Of a stretch of 64,000 bases of DNA, positions 24,746-35,706 are shown one piece after another. The position numbers and the translations under genes are program-made. The stretch's first letter is position 1. Each line of letters starts with the position of its first letter. The notes under the pieces are model-generated. The model made no database searches, was not told where the DNA came from, and saw nothing but the letters and a program-made list of their open reading frames with translations. The stretch lies in assembly GCA_033980235.1 (NCBI GenBank), contig CM067070.1, forward strand, positions 24,836,199-24,900,198, given 5' to 3'. The stretch comes from Diadema setosum (lineage: Eukaryota > Echinodermata > Echinoidea > Diadematoida > Diadematidae).

Positions 24746-27700
24746 CTAAAAATTTTGGTAAAACGAGAAACACAATTGTATAAACCTCAGTGGTTTTAGT
24801 CAGCAATAAGAGAATAATTACTAGAAAGAACCCCCCCCCCAAAAAAAAAAAAAAAAAAATGCATTACACTCCTGCTATAACGATCACAGTTACAGGCCTC
24901 GAAATAGGATTTTGGAGGGGCAAGGCCATTTAGAAAAGGGCACTTTTTCCAAGAGGCCAGGGCACTTAGGTCAGTCAGAGGGGCACCAAGGCCACATTGG
25001 AAAGGGCATGTTGGGTGTTTATACGTGATGTGAATGCCCCATAGAGCTGTATGCTATCGACCGTGCTGCTACACTCCAGCAGCGCACGCACGCATAAGAT
25101 CTCTCCGCAGCAGACGACGTTAGGCAGTAGGCCATACGCAATACTATGTAGGTTTTGTAATACAGTACGTTCTCAATGCGTACACCGCGCTCGCTTTGGA
25201 GCACTTCCGGCGCCATTTTGCTTCAAATGAGCATGCGGGCATGAATGCAGTGCGCGATTGTATGTAGCGAGAGAGATGGCAATGCTCGCAGCCGTCTGAC
25301 AGGCCTGGCATTTTTTAGCATGGCTTGTGACCACTTGCTCCGGCCAGCCGCTGCCTAGCTAGTAACTCTATGGCCGCTGCGCTGCGGAGGCAGTCGGGAC
25401 GGTAAAAGCCGGTCGGGCGTACATGTACGTAGACTTCTACACGTCGTCTCGTATCTCGGAAAGATACTTTGAGTTTGAATCAGATATACGCGAGTGAACT
25501 GAAGGTATGATATTTGAGATCAGGAAAGTTGTTCAAGCTTATTAAAGTGTAGACTTTGAGAAAGGGCATATTATACGTCATAAATAATAACTTTCATTCT
25601 AAAAGGGCACCACGGCCGCAAGAAAAAGGGCACATTTTTTTGGCCATAACTTTGATCAAGGAAAAAAAGGCATTGCGGCCAACGAGAGGGGCACAGACGG
25701 CCATGGCCATCGTTGGCCGTCGGTTAATTCGAGGCCTGCAGTTATAACAAAATTCTCCCTACAACAAAGAAAATAAAGAGATAGCCTCACGGAGGAACTG
25801 AGAACAGACACTCAAGAACTGACCTTGATTTCTTCTTTTTGCGATGACGTCTGCCCTCTGACCCCGATCCACTTTGATGATTAATGGATGTGCTGTTGTT
25901 GAACTCCTCAGGATAGAGTTCCATAAAACCATTGTGACTCCACCTATTCATTCAGACAGTTTAGAGATTCATTAATCTTTCATTGATCTCGGATAGGACA
26001 TATAAAATTTTCCTTCCTTTGACATTTGTACAACAATACAAGCACATCTCGCATCTCAGTTACTTGAATCCATGACAATTACAGTGAATATTATGAACAT
26101 ATCAAATATATTAATCAACTGAAAAAGAACAAATGAGAAAAAAGAAAGCGGGGTGAGGGTGAGGGAAAGGGAGTAACAAAAGACAACTACATATCATTTA
26201 CTTTTTGATTCCCATAGGGCCACAGTATATTAAGGCGGTTTTTCAAACTAGGCAGTATTTTTTCATGCACATCTTTTTTTTTATTGATTATCGAGGCCAA
26301 TTGAGGCAAATTTATGCATGTTACTCCTTAGACTGTCAAGAAAAACAGGATCAAGAGCTCACTGAACATTTCCAAGATCAAAAACAAAACTACTGAAGCT
26401 TTTCTTATGTTTCAAGATCAAATGATTATGAGATACACACAACAGAAAGAGTTTGATTGGCCATCATTAAAAGTATAAACAACAGTGATTGCCAGTGCCA
26501 TCTTCTGATTTCAATGGCTCCACTACAGAAAAACAAAAGACAAGGGGGCATGCACAGTGTAAATTGGCCGACTTGTCAATAACTGGGCAATATGTATTGC
26601 CGTGAGTGCCTCTAACAATCTCACAAAAGTCGAGTACATTTTTATCATTCTTCTCACCAATACAGATGTATTATGTTAAGACACACTATTCCAAGTTCAA
26701 AATTTGTACTCTGTGACAGACCATGCACAGAGTTCAGATTTGACTGATCAGTCACATTACTTCAGAAGTAATGAAGATGGTTTCAACACAAGCATTTTTT
26801 TACTCTTAAATTTTCTTCTTTTTTTCTTTTCTGGGCATAAGCACTACATTGATTTTCTGAGCAAAGAGCAGAACTGAAAATGGCATATACTTTTCTTATT
26901 AAAATAGTAAAATTCAACTGTAATAAACTCTTTTTTTTTGGGGGGGGGGGGTAGGGCAATACAAAGTAATGGTACCTGCATGATGAAGATCTTTTATTAT
27001 TATCATTTATTATCATTTTTTTTTTACACAAGATATTTGTAACATGACATGGCTAATTAAGCACTTTTTGGGTAGAAATTCATTGGTATTGAAGAGAAGG
27101 TATAGTTTTGGTTGAGATGGGGCTTCACAATTTTATTCGTCTATTTTTTCTTTGTCTTTTTTTGAGATGAGAAACCACCTATAAATATGAAAGAGCATAC
27201 AATTCTAAAAAGAAATCGAAGTTTATTTGATTAAAATATGTTGGTTATCAACTTTTTAGAACTACAATTTGTACATTTGTACTTTGCTTGTTTGTTTGTT
27301 TTTTTTGGATATCTCAAACACTTCACAAGTGATTTTCATCAAATAAACTTTTCATTCCTCTTAGAATTGTATTTGAGCTCTTTCATATTTCATAAGTGGT
27401 TTCTCATCATGTGACGAAAAAAAGGTTCAAAATCTGAAGCCCATCGCAACCAAATAGACTGTTTATTATCCTGGTGAAATACTGTACCTGTCTACTTGCT
27501 TGAATGATGCCTGTTGTCCCACCCTGGCCAGTCTTCTCTGGTCCCACTCATCCCGGGTCCTCATACTGGGGTTATCACTGTACATGTGACCTAGCTGCAC
27601 ACGCCCTCTTGACCTGCAATATTACATGTATAAAAACATTCAGTGCCATCCATGACTTCTATAGCAAAGCAGAATTTTCCCCTCCTAACTGATCAGGTTA

Positions 27701-27991
27701 TGGCTATCAAAGTTGTATACAGATGAATTAAATCTAAATGAAGAAAAAAGAGAGAAAGATTTATCATTACACATACACGCATACAATGTATCTTCAAACT
27801 TCTACAGTATTTCTGCTGACACTCGTCATTTGAATGCAAAGAACAGGCCTTGTTACAAACCTTCTTGCTCTTTTCTGCTCTTTTCTCTTGTCCCACATGT
27901 CTTGTTCTTCCTGCAGTCGGTTGTGTGTCTCTGTATGGCGCAAAACGTTCTTCAGCAGCTTCCGGTCCAAGTACTTTACTTTAGTTGTCAT
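24178..27991 (-). CDS. NKAPD1: NKAP domain-containing protein 1 homologue (C11orf57), complete
   Basis: The exons 27991-27861, 27613-27488, 25943-25824 and 24745-24178 join in frame to 945 nt (314 residues plus TAG); human NKAPD1 has about 290. The N-terminus LLKNVLRHTETHNRLQEEQD parallels human LLRNVIRHTDAHNKIQEESD. The third exon carries WSHNGFMELYPEEF, matching human WGHSGYKELYPEEF. The rest is low complexity: a Lys/Arg cluster, a Ser/Asp-rich stretch, then a long Arg/Ser/Lys/Glu tail that would suit a nuclear, RNA-associated protein. The function of this family is poorly known and I assign none. A CAG just 5' of the ATG segment (TGATATGCAG) suggests that the leader begins in a separate non-coding exon upstream. 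Confidence 0.9.
24893..25738. mobile_element. 846-bp DNA transposon remnant with 6-bp target duplication
   Basis: The ends CAGGCCTCGAAAT and ATTCGAGGCCTG are inverted repeats, flanked on both sides by a perfect CAGTTA duplication (24887-24892 and 25739-25744). The interior has repeated GGGGCA / AAGGGCA motifs and a GC-rich core at about 25030-25420. It has no transposase. It lies in the intron between NKAPD1 exons 3 and 4, itself inside TATAACGA-type sequence. Confidence 0.75.
25824..25943 (-). CDS. NKAPD1: NKAPD1 exon 3: YPEEF block and basic run
   Basis: This 120-nt exon is bounded by TGAATAG and GTCAGT. It begins with WSHNGFMELYPEEF, the second conserved block of the family, then Asn/Ser-rich sequence and a basic cluster (RRHRKKKKSR) that may be a nuclear localisation signal. 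Confidence 0.92.
27094..27467. repeat. Foldback MITE, family A subfamily 2
   Basis: It starts TATAGTTTTGGTTGAGATGG and ends CAACCAAATAGACTG, with diverged long inverted arms. Its right end is about 20 bp from the donor of NKAPD1 exon 2. Confidence 0.65.
27488..27613 (-). CDS. NKAPD1: NKAPD1 exon 2
   Basis: This 126-nt exon lies between TATTGCAG and GTACAG. It encodes a basic segment including MRTRDEWDQRRLARVGQQAS. It is weakly conserved compared with the flanking exons; the call rests on frame continuity, splice sites and position. Confidence 0.8.
27861..27991 (-). CDS. NKAPD1: NKAPD1 coding exon 1: conserved N-terminal helix
   Basis: The exon starts at the ATG complementary to 27989-27991 and ends at donor GTTTGT after AAGAAG. 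It encodes 43 full codons and two bases of an Arg codon. It holds the family-defining N-terminal block with His-Thr-x-x-His-Asn and the Gln-Glu-Glu-x-Asp-Met-Trp motif. Confidence 0.92.
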
Positions 27992-28661
27992 CTTGGCTCA
28001 GCTGCATATCAAAGACAGTGGAAAAAAAAAAATAAAGTAACATATCACTTTAAATAATTGGTCCTTCTCTTGCTCACAGTATTCAGGTAGCTGTTTAAAC
28101 ATGTTGCTCATGATTCAACCATTTCCATGAATAGACCACTCTTACAAAGTCGAATATAACAAGGTAAGTGCATTCTCTCCTAGTTCATGAATAAGAAATG
28201 ACGTAAATCAAGTGCGAAATTCAAACTTAGATGATGCAACTACATCCACACGTGTTCCGAAGATCATGACAGTGGGCCTCATCGCCTGACCCCGAAATCA
28301 TTGCCGTGACCCTCCCAAGGTCAGCTCGCATAAGCAGTTTAAGGTTACATTTAAGCCAATGGGTAATTAATGTTGCATAGCAAAACGTAGACTTGTTTCC
28401 TTCCGAGTTTTGAAATTACTGGTCAGTTTATCTGTATTGAACATGTACAGCAAGTACACCTACAGCCATGGTGGCAGCAGTTTCTGAGATACTATTTGCA
28501 TTTACGCGCTTTTTATATTTGCATGCCACCCATGCCAGGATTTGCGAGATGCACTATGGTTTGGCATAAAAGTATGCATGTTGAATCTGTGTGTATGTGA
28601 AGGCAAATCTCTCGCACCGAGTACACAGCATGGAGTATATGGAGTACCACGCTCTCATACT

Positions 28662-29123
28662 CAGACTGGTAAAATATTGAGAAGTTTAAGATCGCAATAT
28701 AAAAGACCTCCAAGTTTTGCCAGTGTGACCGCAAACTTCCCACGAAACTGCCCTCAAAACTTCTCACAAAACTTCCCACATCAACTAGGGATTTTTTCTC
28801 CCATCCCTTCAAAACTTCTCGATCTTTTGCCAGTGTGACCACAAGAAACTGAAACTTCGCGATCTCTGTCAAGTGACCAGTCCACCTTCTGCTTGCAGGC
28901 AGTGTCTCTGAAGCACAAGGCCATTGTCATGTCCAGGCGTACATTGTTACATCACAATCACTAGCCATCAGAAGGCATGCTCTAGTTCATCTTTCTTGCA
29001 TACACACACCGATGACTCAAACTTCTTGATGAAAGATCGAGAAGTTTGGCTGCCAGTGTGACCACACGACAAAAGATCGTGAAGACTTTGTGATCTTACT
29101 CTTCTTGATCTTTTGCCAGTCTG
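28662..29123. repeat. Inverted-repeat element with CAGACTGG ends
   Basis: The ends CAGACTGGTAAAATATTGAG and (inverse of the right end) CAGACTGGCAAAAGATCAAG match over about 40 bp. Internally the GCCAGTGTGACC motif recurs at 28718, 28830 and 29050. It resembles a hAT-type MITE, but no target duplication was found. Confidence 0.55.
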
Positions 29124-29652
29124 ACCACGCCTAGTGCGACGTATACAGCTCACGTCCTTGCGTGGTAGAATCATGGCATGCACGCTAAATCATTCATAGG
29201 CGGTGTACGGCAGAACATCAAATTCGAAGCATGGGCATATGGGGTCGAACGGTGGGCGCAGCGTTCGACTCATGCTCACTAAATTGCTTCCGTAATTAGG
29301 GCCTAGACCCTATGTCTCTTTAAAATACCTTGGCAATCTAGATTTCGGAGGTACAGTACTTTACTTGCAACCGTATCTGTGCATTTCTTATAGGCATAGA
29401 ATTCTAATAGTAATAAATTCATTGTGCAAAATCTAGGTCCTAGGTGTCAGTTCCACAGAGGGAAGATAAGCTGACATTTATCAGAAATCAATAAGTATTT
29501 AAGGAAGAAGAGCTTCTATAATACTATGTGAGTTCTTATCATGGGCAATTGAAAAGTGGGCAACGCGCTCTAAATACCGTGCCGGTACACGTTTACAAGT
29601 ACTACTAGACCTAGCCTACAGTTGTGTACTACAACTTAAGTCTTAGTACAAG

Positions 29653-29823
29653 TACCCATCTTCCAAGAACCTCATCCACAAAGTGGAAATGGTCCAGAGA
29701 AGAGCTGCGAGATTCACTTTGAATCGCTACCATTCCATTTACACCTCAAGTGTCACCAAAATGCTGCAAGAACTTGATTGGACCACTATGCTATGGAACA
29801 GCGCAGAGAAAATGACGGGCTAA
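29653..29823 (+). pseudogene. LINE reverse transcriptase 3' fragment
   Basis: The forward frame reads KNLIHKVEMVQRRAARFTLN then RYHSIYTSSVTKMLQELDW before TAA. This is the segment after the polymerase domain in jockey/CR1-type non-LTR retrotransposons (VQRRAARF ... SSVTxMLxxLxW). Only this fragment remains, with no flanking coding sequence, so it is a dead remnant. Confidence 0.75.
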
Positions 29824-30647
29824 GCCTAAGTAGGCTAAGCCTATACTAACGAGGCTATATACTATAGCCGAAGCTATGAATGATGTACAAAATACACAAT
29901 TCACAATAATCTTAAAATTTACTCATCTTTCAGCACAGGATTAGATTTCTATAGCATCAAACAGGTTACTCAGTCGACAAGAACCACGCAACCACATTCC
30001 TATCAGGTACCTTACTCGATCGAGAACTGACTTTTATACAATTTTGTCGAACTAAATTTACTGTAACGTTAGGAGCCTATCACACTTTCGATACTGGTAA
30101 CTATTTGTAAAACCAGACATCAAATTCAGCGTGTGGGACAATGTCATGACATGTGTCACCGGTACTGGCCTACCACCTGCAAAAAGTGTATGTTTTCTCC
30201 ACACAAGTAACAACTTTGAAATATATTGTGCTTACCTTATGATAGCAATAGTATCGTAACACCTATTCATGAGCTACGCATAGGGATCTAGACTGAAAAA
30301 TTAGATCCAAACGACAAATCCTTTTCCACTTCTGAGCTGTACGAAAAGTGTTTGATAGATCGAGCCATCGCGTTCAGTGATCGCGTTTGGCAACGCGAGC
30401 CCCCATGCGGCCATACTAATCGATACTGTACGTATGTCCAGGAATATCGGGCTTCGTACAAATCATTGTTCTTTTGCGAAATTATGACACAGATCGCCCA
30501 ATCTCGCCGCAAAAGCGCTGTTTTGTGGGATTGTGCGAGTATCATACTATGGACATACAGGTCCCCTTCGTCGACGCTAAGAATAGTGATACCGATAAGT
30601 GTTTCAAACGTTAGGAGTACACGTAGTCCCCATGATTTTAAAAACAA

Positions 30648-31795
30648 ACTAGAAATGTCGCTTTGGCGACTGGTATGCCTCCGCCATAATGCATGATTTT
30701 CCCAATAGGTCTAGATAGTACATGTGGACACTGTGTGATTACATTTTCACAAAATTGGCAAAATATTGGAATGACAAGTTTGTCACAAATGTGTTGAATG
30801 TTCACCTTCCTTGACGTAGGTTTAATTGGATGAATAGGAGAGCATGTATCTAGGGATTTAAGGACTTTAACTTGACTTTGACCCATTCATACATTTAGGC
30901 ATTGAGTAATTTTCAAGGTACAGGTGTGGAGAAAAAGTGCAATTTCTGAATTGAATGTTACCATTTTCATCTGGCCCATGACCCTAAAATTCATAAGATA
31001 ATTACTTTCAGGTAGAACATGCATAATATGTACCAAGTTTCAAGGTAACTTGAGCCACTTCCGAGATATGGAGGAAAAAGTTACTGTTCAGCACTTTCAC
31101 TTGATCTTTGACCTTTTGACCTTTGAGGCAAAAAGAGAAAAAAAAAAAAACTTTCCAGAGAATTTCTATTAGGTTACACACGCATACACCAAGTGTAAAA
31201 AAATAACCCTGCTGGCATTGCATAAATATGAGGGTAATAGTAACATTTTAAAGTCTTGCACTTGACCTTTGACCCCTGACCTTTGACCCCATGAACCCTA
31301 CATTCTCTAGATAATCACTTCCAGTCAGTACATGTATATACTATGTTCCATGAAGATACCTTGAACAATTTTTCAAGGCACGGAGAAAAAAAAGAAGTTT
31401 TAATATTTTTACTTGACCTTTTGACCTTTGACCTCATGACCCAAACTTTCATCAGAGAATCTTAATTGGGTAATACATGTATACACTAAGTTTCAAGAAA
31501 ATATCTTCAGGCATTCAATAGATATGGTGGAAATAGTGAAATTTTATGTATTTGACCTTGACCTTTTGACCTTTGACCTTGAGCATGTGCACCCAAAAGT
31601 TGATAGGCACAACTTCACCCCCTAATACACATACATGCCAAGTTTCATTAGGATACCTCAACAGGTTTCGATAGTTACCTTGTCCACAAAATTCATTACG
31701 GACGGACGGAAGGACGGACGGACGGAAGGACGGACGGACGGACGGACAACCCGAAAACATAATGCCTCCGGCACCACTTCGTGGCGGAGGCATAA
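30648..31795 (+). mobile_element. Hairpin-ended DR1-array element, family D copy 1
   Basis: The 5' end ACTAGAAATGTCGCTTTGGC forms a short hairpin and is followed by TATGCCTCCGCCATAATGC. The interior has five or more TGACCTTTGACC-type arrays (about 31090, 31255, 31420, 31550), then a GGAC-repeat tract (31699-31746). The 3' end is a hairpin of TGCCTCCGGCACCAC with GTGGCGGAGGCA (31763-31792) and ATAA. It has no open frame of note. Confidence 0.75.
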
Positions 31796-31980
31796 CAAAC
31801 AAACAAACAAACAAAACAAAACTTGGGCACACAAGGCCTATTCCTACTCTCTGAAACTGATCAATATCTTGATTTCAGTCTCTAGATTAGGACCAAAGAG
31901 ATTTTTCTCCTCTCCACCACTAGAGGGCGGACTCTACAATGGAATCAGTGATTTCATGGGGGCCGCCATAGCTCACTTAA

Positions 31981-32538
31981 AGGGAAGGTAAACCCAAAGA
32001 ACAATGTGGATTGAGTGAAAGCAGCAACATTAGTAGAACACATCAGTGAAAGTTTGAGGAAAATCGGACAATCGATGCAAAAGTTATGATTTTTTAAAGT
32101 TTTGGTGTTGGAACCGCTGGATGAGGAGATTACTAGAGGATATGACGTATGAGTGGACAACAATACAAAGAAAATATAAAGGAAATTCAACAAAAATTCA
32201 CTTTTCTAGAATTATGAAAAAACAATGGACCAATCGCTTTCAGAAAGCAGGGGGAATAATTGCTACCCTTAACCTATATCAATATCAAGTTGATGGAATT
32301 TGTGATTTTCATGAAAAATGGATTTTTGCAGAATTTTCTTTATATTTTCTTGGTATTGTTGTCCACTCATACGTCATAACCTCTAGTAGTCTCCTCATCC
32401 AGCGGTTCCAACATCAAAACTTTAAAAATTCATAACTTTTGCATCGATTGTCCGATTTTCTTCAAACTTTCACTGATGTGTTCTACTAATGTTGCTGCTT
32501 TCACTCAATCCACATTGTTCTTGGGGTTTATCTTCCCT
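31981..32538. repeat. Foldback MITE family B, near-perfect palindrome
   Basis: The 558-bp element is flanked by TTAA on both sides, with ends AGGGAAGGTAAACCC and GGGTTTATCTTCCCT. The arms (about 200 bp each) match almost perfectly, e.g. GTTGGAACCGCTGGATGAGG on the left and its exact inverse on the right. The arms are joined by a spacer of roughly 170 bp. The high arm identity suggests a recent insertion or arm homogenisation. Confidence 0.88.
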
Positions 32539-32792
32539 TTAACAATGGCGGACTTTGCGTACTATGTATGCATTTCTACAGCGCGTATTACGCGAACTTC
32601 TGAACTTTTACGCGAGTACGCACTTGATTTTGGCTCCTCCTCGGTTGCTCGTTTGCTAGCGTGTTAGCACGAGGGGTGAGCCTACCGTTGTACCGCCTCG
32701 TTGTCATCCAATGCTCCCCTTGCGCTCACAAAACAACAGTACAGGGCGTATGAAGACTCCGCACTCTAGCAGTCACTGGGGAAAATCTCTTT

Positions 32793-33807
32793 CAGCGTGT
32801 TTCTACAGAGAATCCGATAGACCTAGCATTTGCAAGCGCGTAATCAAACAGTGCGCTAACGCAGAACCGGGTTGTTTCTACAGAAAGCGCATAATCGGAT
32901 TGAATCCGATTCTCCACCTGAATGCAGGTGTGACCGGATGTCTGGAAAGTTGGCTGGTGCATTGTGGGCCCTAGCCTGGGTCAAGCATCTACTGATGATG
33001 CGGATGCGATCACCGATTGAACGAAACTGAGCACAGGGCCTGCATGCCTAGCTAGCCTAGCCCTGGGCCGGCCGGCCCGGCCTAGTGTGGGTACAAGTTA
33101 CGACCGGCTGCTGGACGAATTTGTTTTCATCTAACTTAACGTTAGGGCAACTACTCTAACGTTAGCTCCAACGTTTATATGGATTAGAAACTACAGGTAG
33201 TTTTGTTTTCTACCAATTCTTTGGTTCGTCAATTTTTCACGGATCTTAAGGTTGGATTTTTATAACTGGATTATCACATGTGACGAGACAATTTAACAGC
33301 AGTTCACAGAGACAAAGCTTCTGTCGCGTCTGACTGAGTTCTGTAAGTTCTATCAATTCTGCTGTAGAACCTCCTACTCAACTGTTGGGCTAGGCCCAAC
33401 GTTAGGCATATTTCTAGTCTAACATTTAACGTTAACAAGTTAAGATAAAAAATGATTAGATTAGGGCCTACACGTTTTAGGCGTAAAGAGTCGTTGGGCC
33501 TACTGCGACTGGATACTATCTTTAAATACTACTAACGAAGTTACTTATTACAACTACTACAAGTCTAACGTAATGTTAGACTATTCATGTTAGTGATTTC
33601 CACATTTTACAACATTAACGTTCTAGGATTAACGTTAGGCCTACTTTTACTAACGTTCTTAAAGGGGCCCTGAAATCCAATTTTATTTAAAAACATCACT
33701 TTTGGGAATATAAGGGTGGCTCTAAGAAACATTCCATATTATACTAAATATGCTATATTTTGATTGATTAGAAATGTCTTAAAGTCAATCTAGAACTAGT
33801 TTGGAAG

Positions 33808-33845
<38 letters not shown>

Positions 33846-35706
33846 TTGTTAGTTTTGTTAAATATCTCAGTAGACGTACTGCATTACATACTGTCTTTAC
33901 CAATGACCGACAGACGAGGAATAATAATATGTCTTAAAGTAGATCTAACGTTAGAACTTGTAACGTGTTAGTTTGGAAGGTGCTTTTTTGTGGGCGTTCC
34001 CAAGTACAGTCTATAACGTTAATCTGAAGAATAAAGAGAAAAAGTCGTTAAAAATAAATGGAATGTTTCTAACGTTAGATATCCGTTTCACCACAAAAGT
34101 GGTGTTGAGAACTTGAGGGTATTTTAAATGAACACAAATCAACAATATGCATTTGAATTTCAGGGCCCCTTTAAATTAGGCCCTAACTTAGACCCAGAGA
34201 ACCACTCTAACTTAACAAGTTAAAACGTTTGTAGTCTAACTGTTAGAGTCTTAAACACAAACGGCCTAACGTTACAACTAAAAGGATCGACTGTGTGTCA
34301 TTGGATTTAAAAGTAACGTTAGAACAAAGGCCTATTAAACGCGAGGGCTAAAGTTGACTGTTAACTGTGTTAGACCTCTTTTTTCGGGCAGGTAGGATTT
34401 AATTCGGGTAGAAACTCGGGTTTATGGAACATTAAAGAACTGTTGGTTATTATAGGCCTATTCCAAGTCAACGTTAGATTTTAGAACAGAAGTAGACCTA
34501 GCCGTTGTTTATAGGATGCCTAACAAAACAGTTAACGGTTAACGTTGTAGACTGAAGTTAGATAGCGTTGATTGTAACGTACGGTACCGTAAAGTTTGTT
34601 AGGTAGGCACCTTGCCTCTAAAAAATCTAACGTTAACTAGACATATATTCTAACGTTACACCCCAAGTGGACTCACTTTTTCCACTTTTGGATTGACAAA
34701 ATGTGCTTCAAATGTTTCGATACTCAGTAAATGAATGTTTGAATTTCCTTTCATTTTCGGACTAACGAAACGTCGTATTTTTATAGGCCCTACCAAGATC
34801 CATATTTCTATTTGATTCTTTGTCGGATTAATACAAACTAGACTCTAGTAACGAACCTTTAGAATAACGACAAAAAGTTCGGAAAACAAACCCTATTAAA
34901 CACTAACGTTAGTTTGCTAATGCTAAATGTTAGAGTTTGTCTTTTCCGAACTAAAAAGTATTGGGCCTAACGTTAGAGAATACCTATTTTTAATAGACCC
35001 CTGTAGATTCTATGCTCACACGTAGGCCTATTGTTAGCGCTAGTTACCGTAAGTTAGTATAGTATTGTCAATTAGAATGTAACAAGTTTAAAAGTCGTAC
35101 TCGCAGAACTATAAGTTCTAGTAGCTCGAATCTAAGGTTAAAAAGTATTAGGCCTAACAGTGTTAGAGAATATGAGAACGGTTAATACTAGATCTAACAT
35201 CCTAGTGTTAGTTGCCTTGGTTTTAAAATTACAGCGCAACTGTGTAAATAACACCCCTGCCCCTGTTCGTGTGTCTTTTCTTTATGTTAAAATTCAGAGT
35301 ATTTTCTTTACAAGTTTGTCAAATCTGAGGCAAATTGTGACTAGTAACGTTAGAACCTGATACTCGGACGTGTTGGAGACACCCAACTATTCAACGTTAG
35401 ATACCTAGATCCTAAATAGCTGCAACATGCATGCACATAAAAGTCATGGCCACATTACCGTACACGTGTATGTCAAACTGGTGATTGTCTTCCGGGTCAG
35501 TATCGGATTATTGAACCTGGCGTGTTTCTACAGCGCTGACACTGGAAACTGCCCCGGAAAGAACTACCTCATTAGACGGTTAAGTTAAGCGGAATCGGTA
35601 TCGGAATCTGCATCGGAAAGAAACCGTTACTGGTGTGTTTCTACAGCCCCCTCTATCGGATACAATCCGATAGACCCGGAATTTGGGGTTCTGTAGAAAC
35701 ACGCTG
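32793..35706. mobile_element. 2.9 kb element with CAGCGTGTTTCTACAG ends, rich in AACGTT
   Basis: The terminal inverted repeats are CAGCGTGTTTCTACAG and CTGTAGAAACACGCTG, with an adjoining CCGATAGAC motif at both ends. Partial copies of the end (GTTTCTACAG) recur inside at about 32875, 35525 and 35637. The interior carries roughly 20 AACGTT sites, often as TAACGTTAG, and a nested MITE at 33663-34170. CAG...CTG ends suggest a non-autonomous hAT-like element; no 8-bp duplication is visible. Confidence 0.6.
33663..34170. mobile_element. TTAA-flanked MITE with AGGGGCCCTGAAAT ends
   Basis: The ends AGGGGCCCTGAAATCC and ATTTCAGGGCCCCT are flanked by TTAA on both sides. It is a 508-bp element with a 32-base T run at 33811-33842. 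Subterminal ACATTCCAT and ATGGAATGT are also inverted. It is nested in the 2.9 kb element. Confidence 0.8.

Noticed and set aside
31515..31991. Open frames over the GGAC tract and element ends (also 54869-55152, 61533-61733)
   Set aside because: They follow the simple repeat and the hairpin of the DR1-array elements; composition is repeat-driven and there is no family similarity.
32121..32435. 104-residue forward open frame
   Set aside because: It lies wholly within the palindromic foldback at 31981-32538, and the opposite strand gives a comparable frame.
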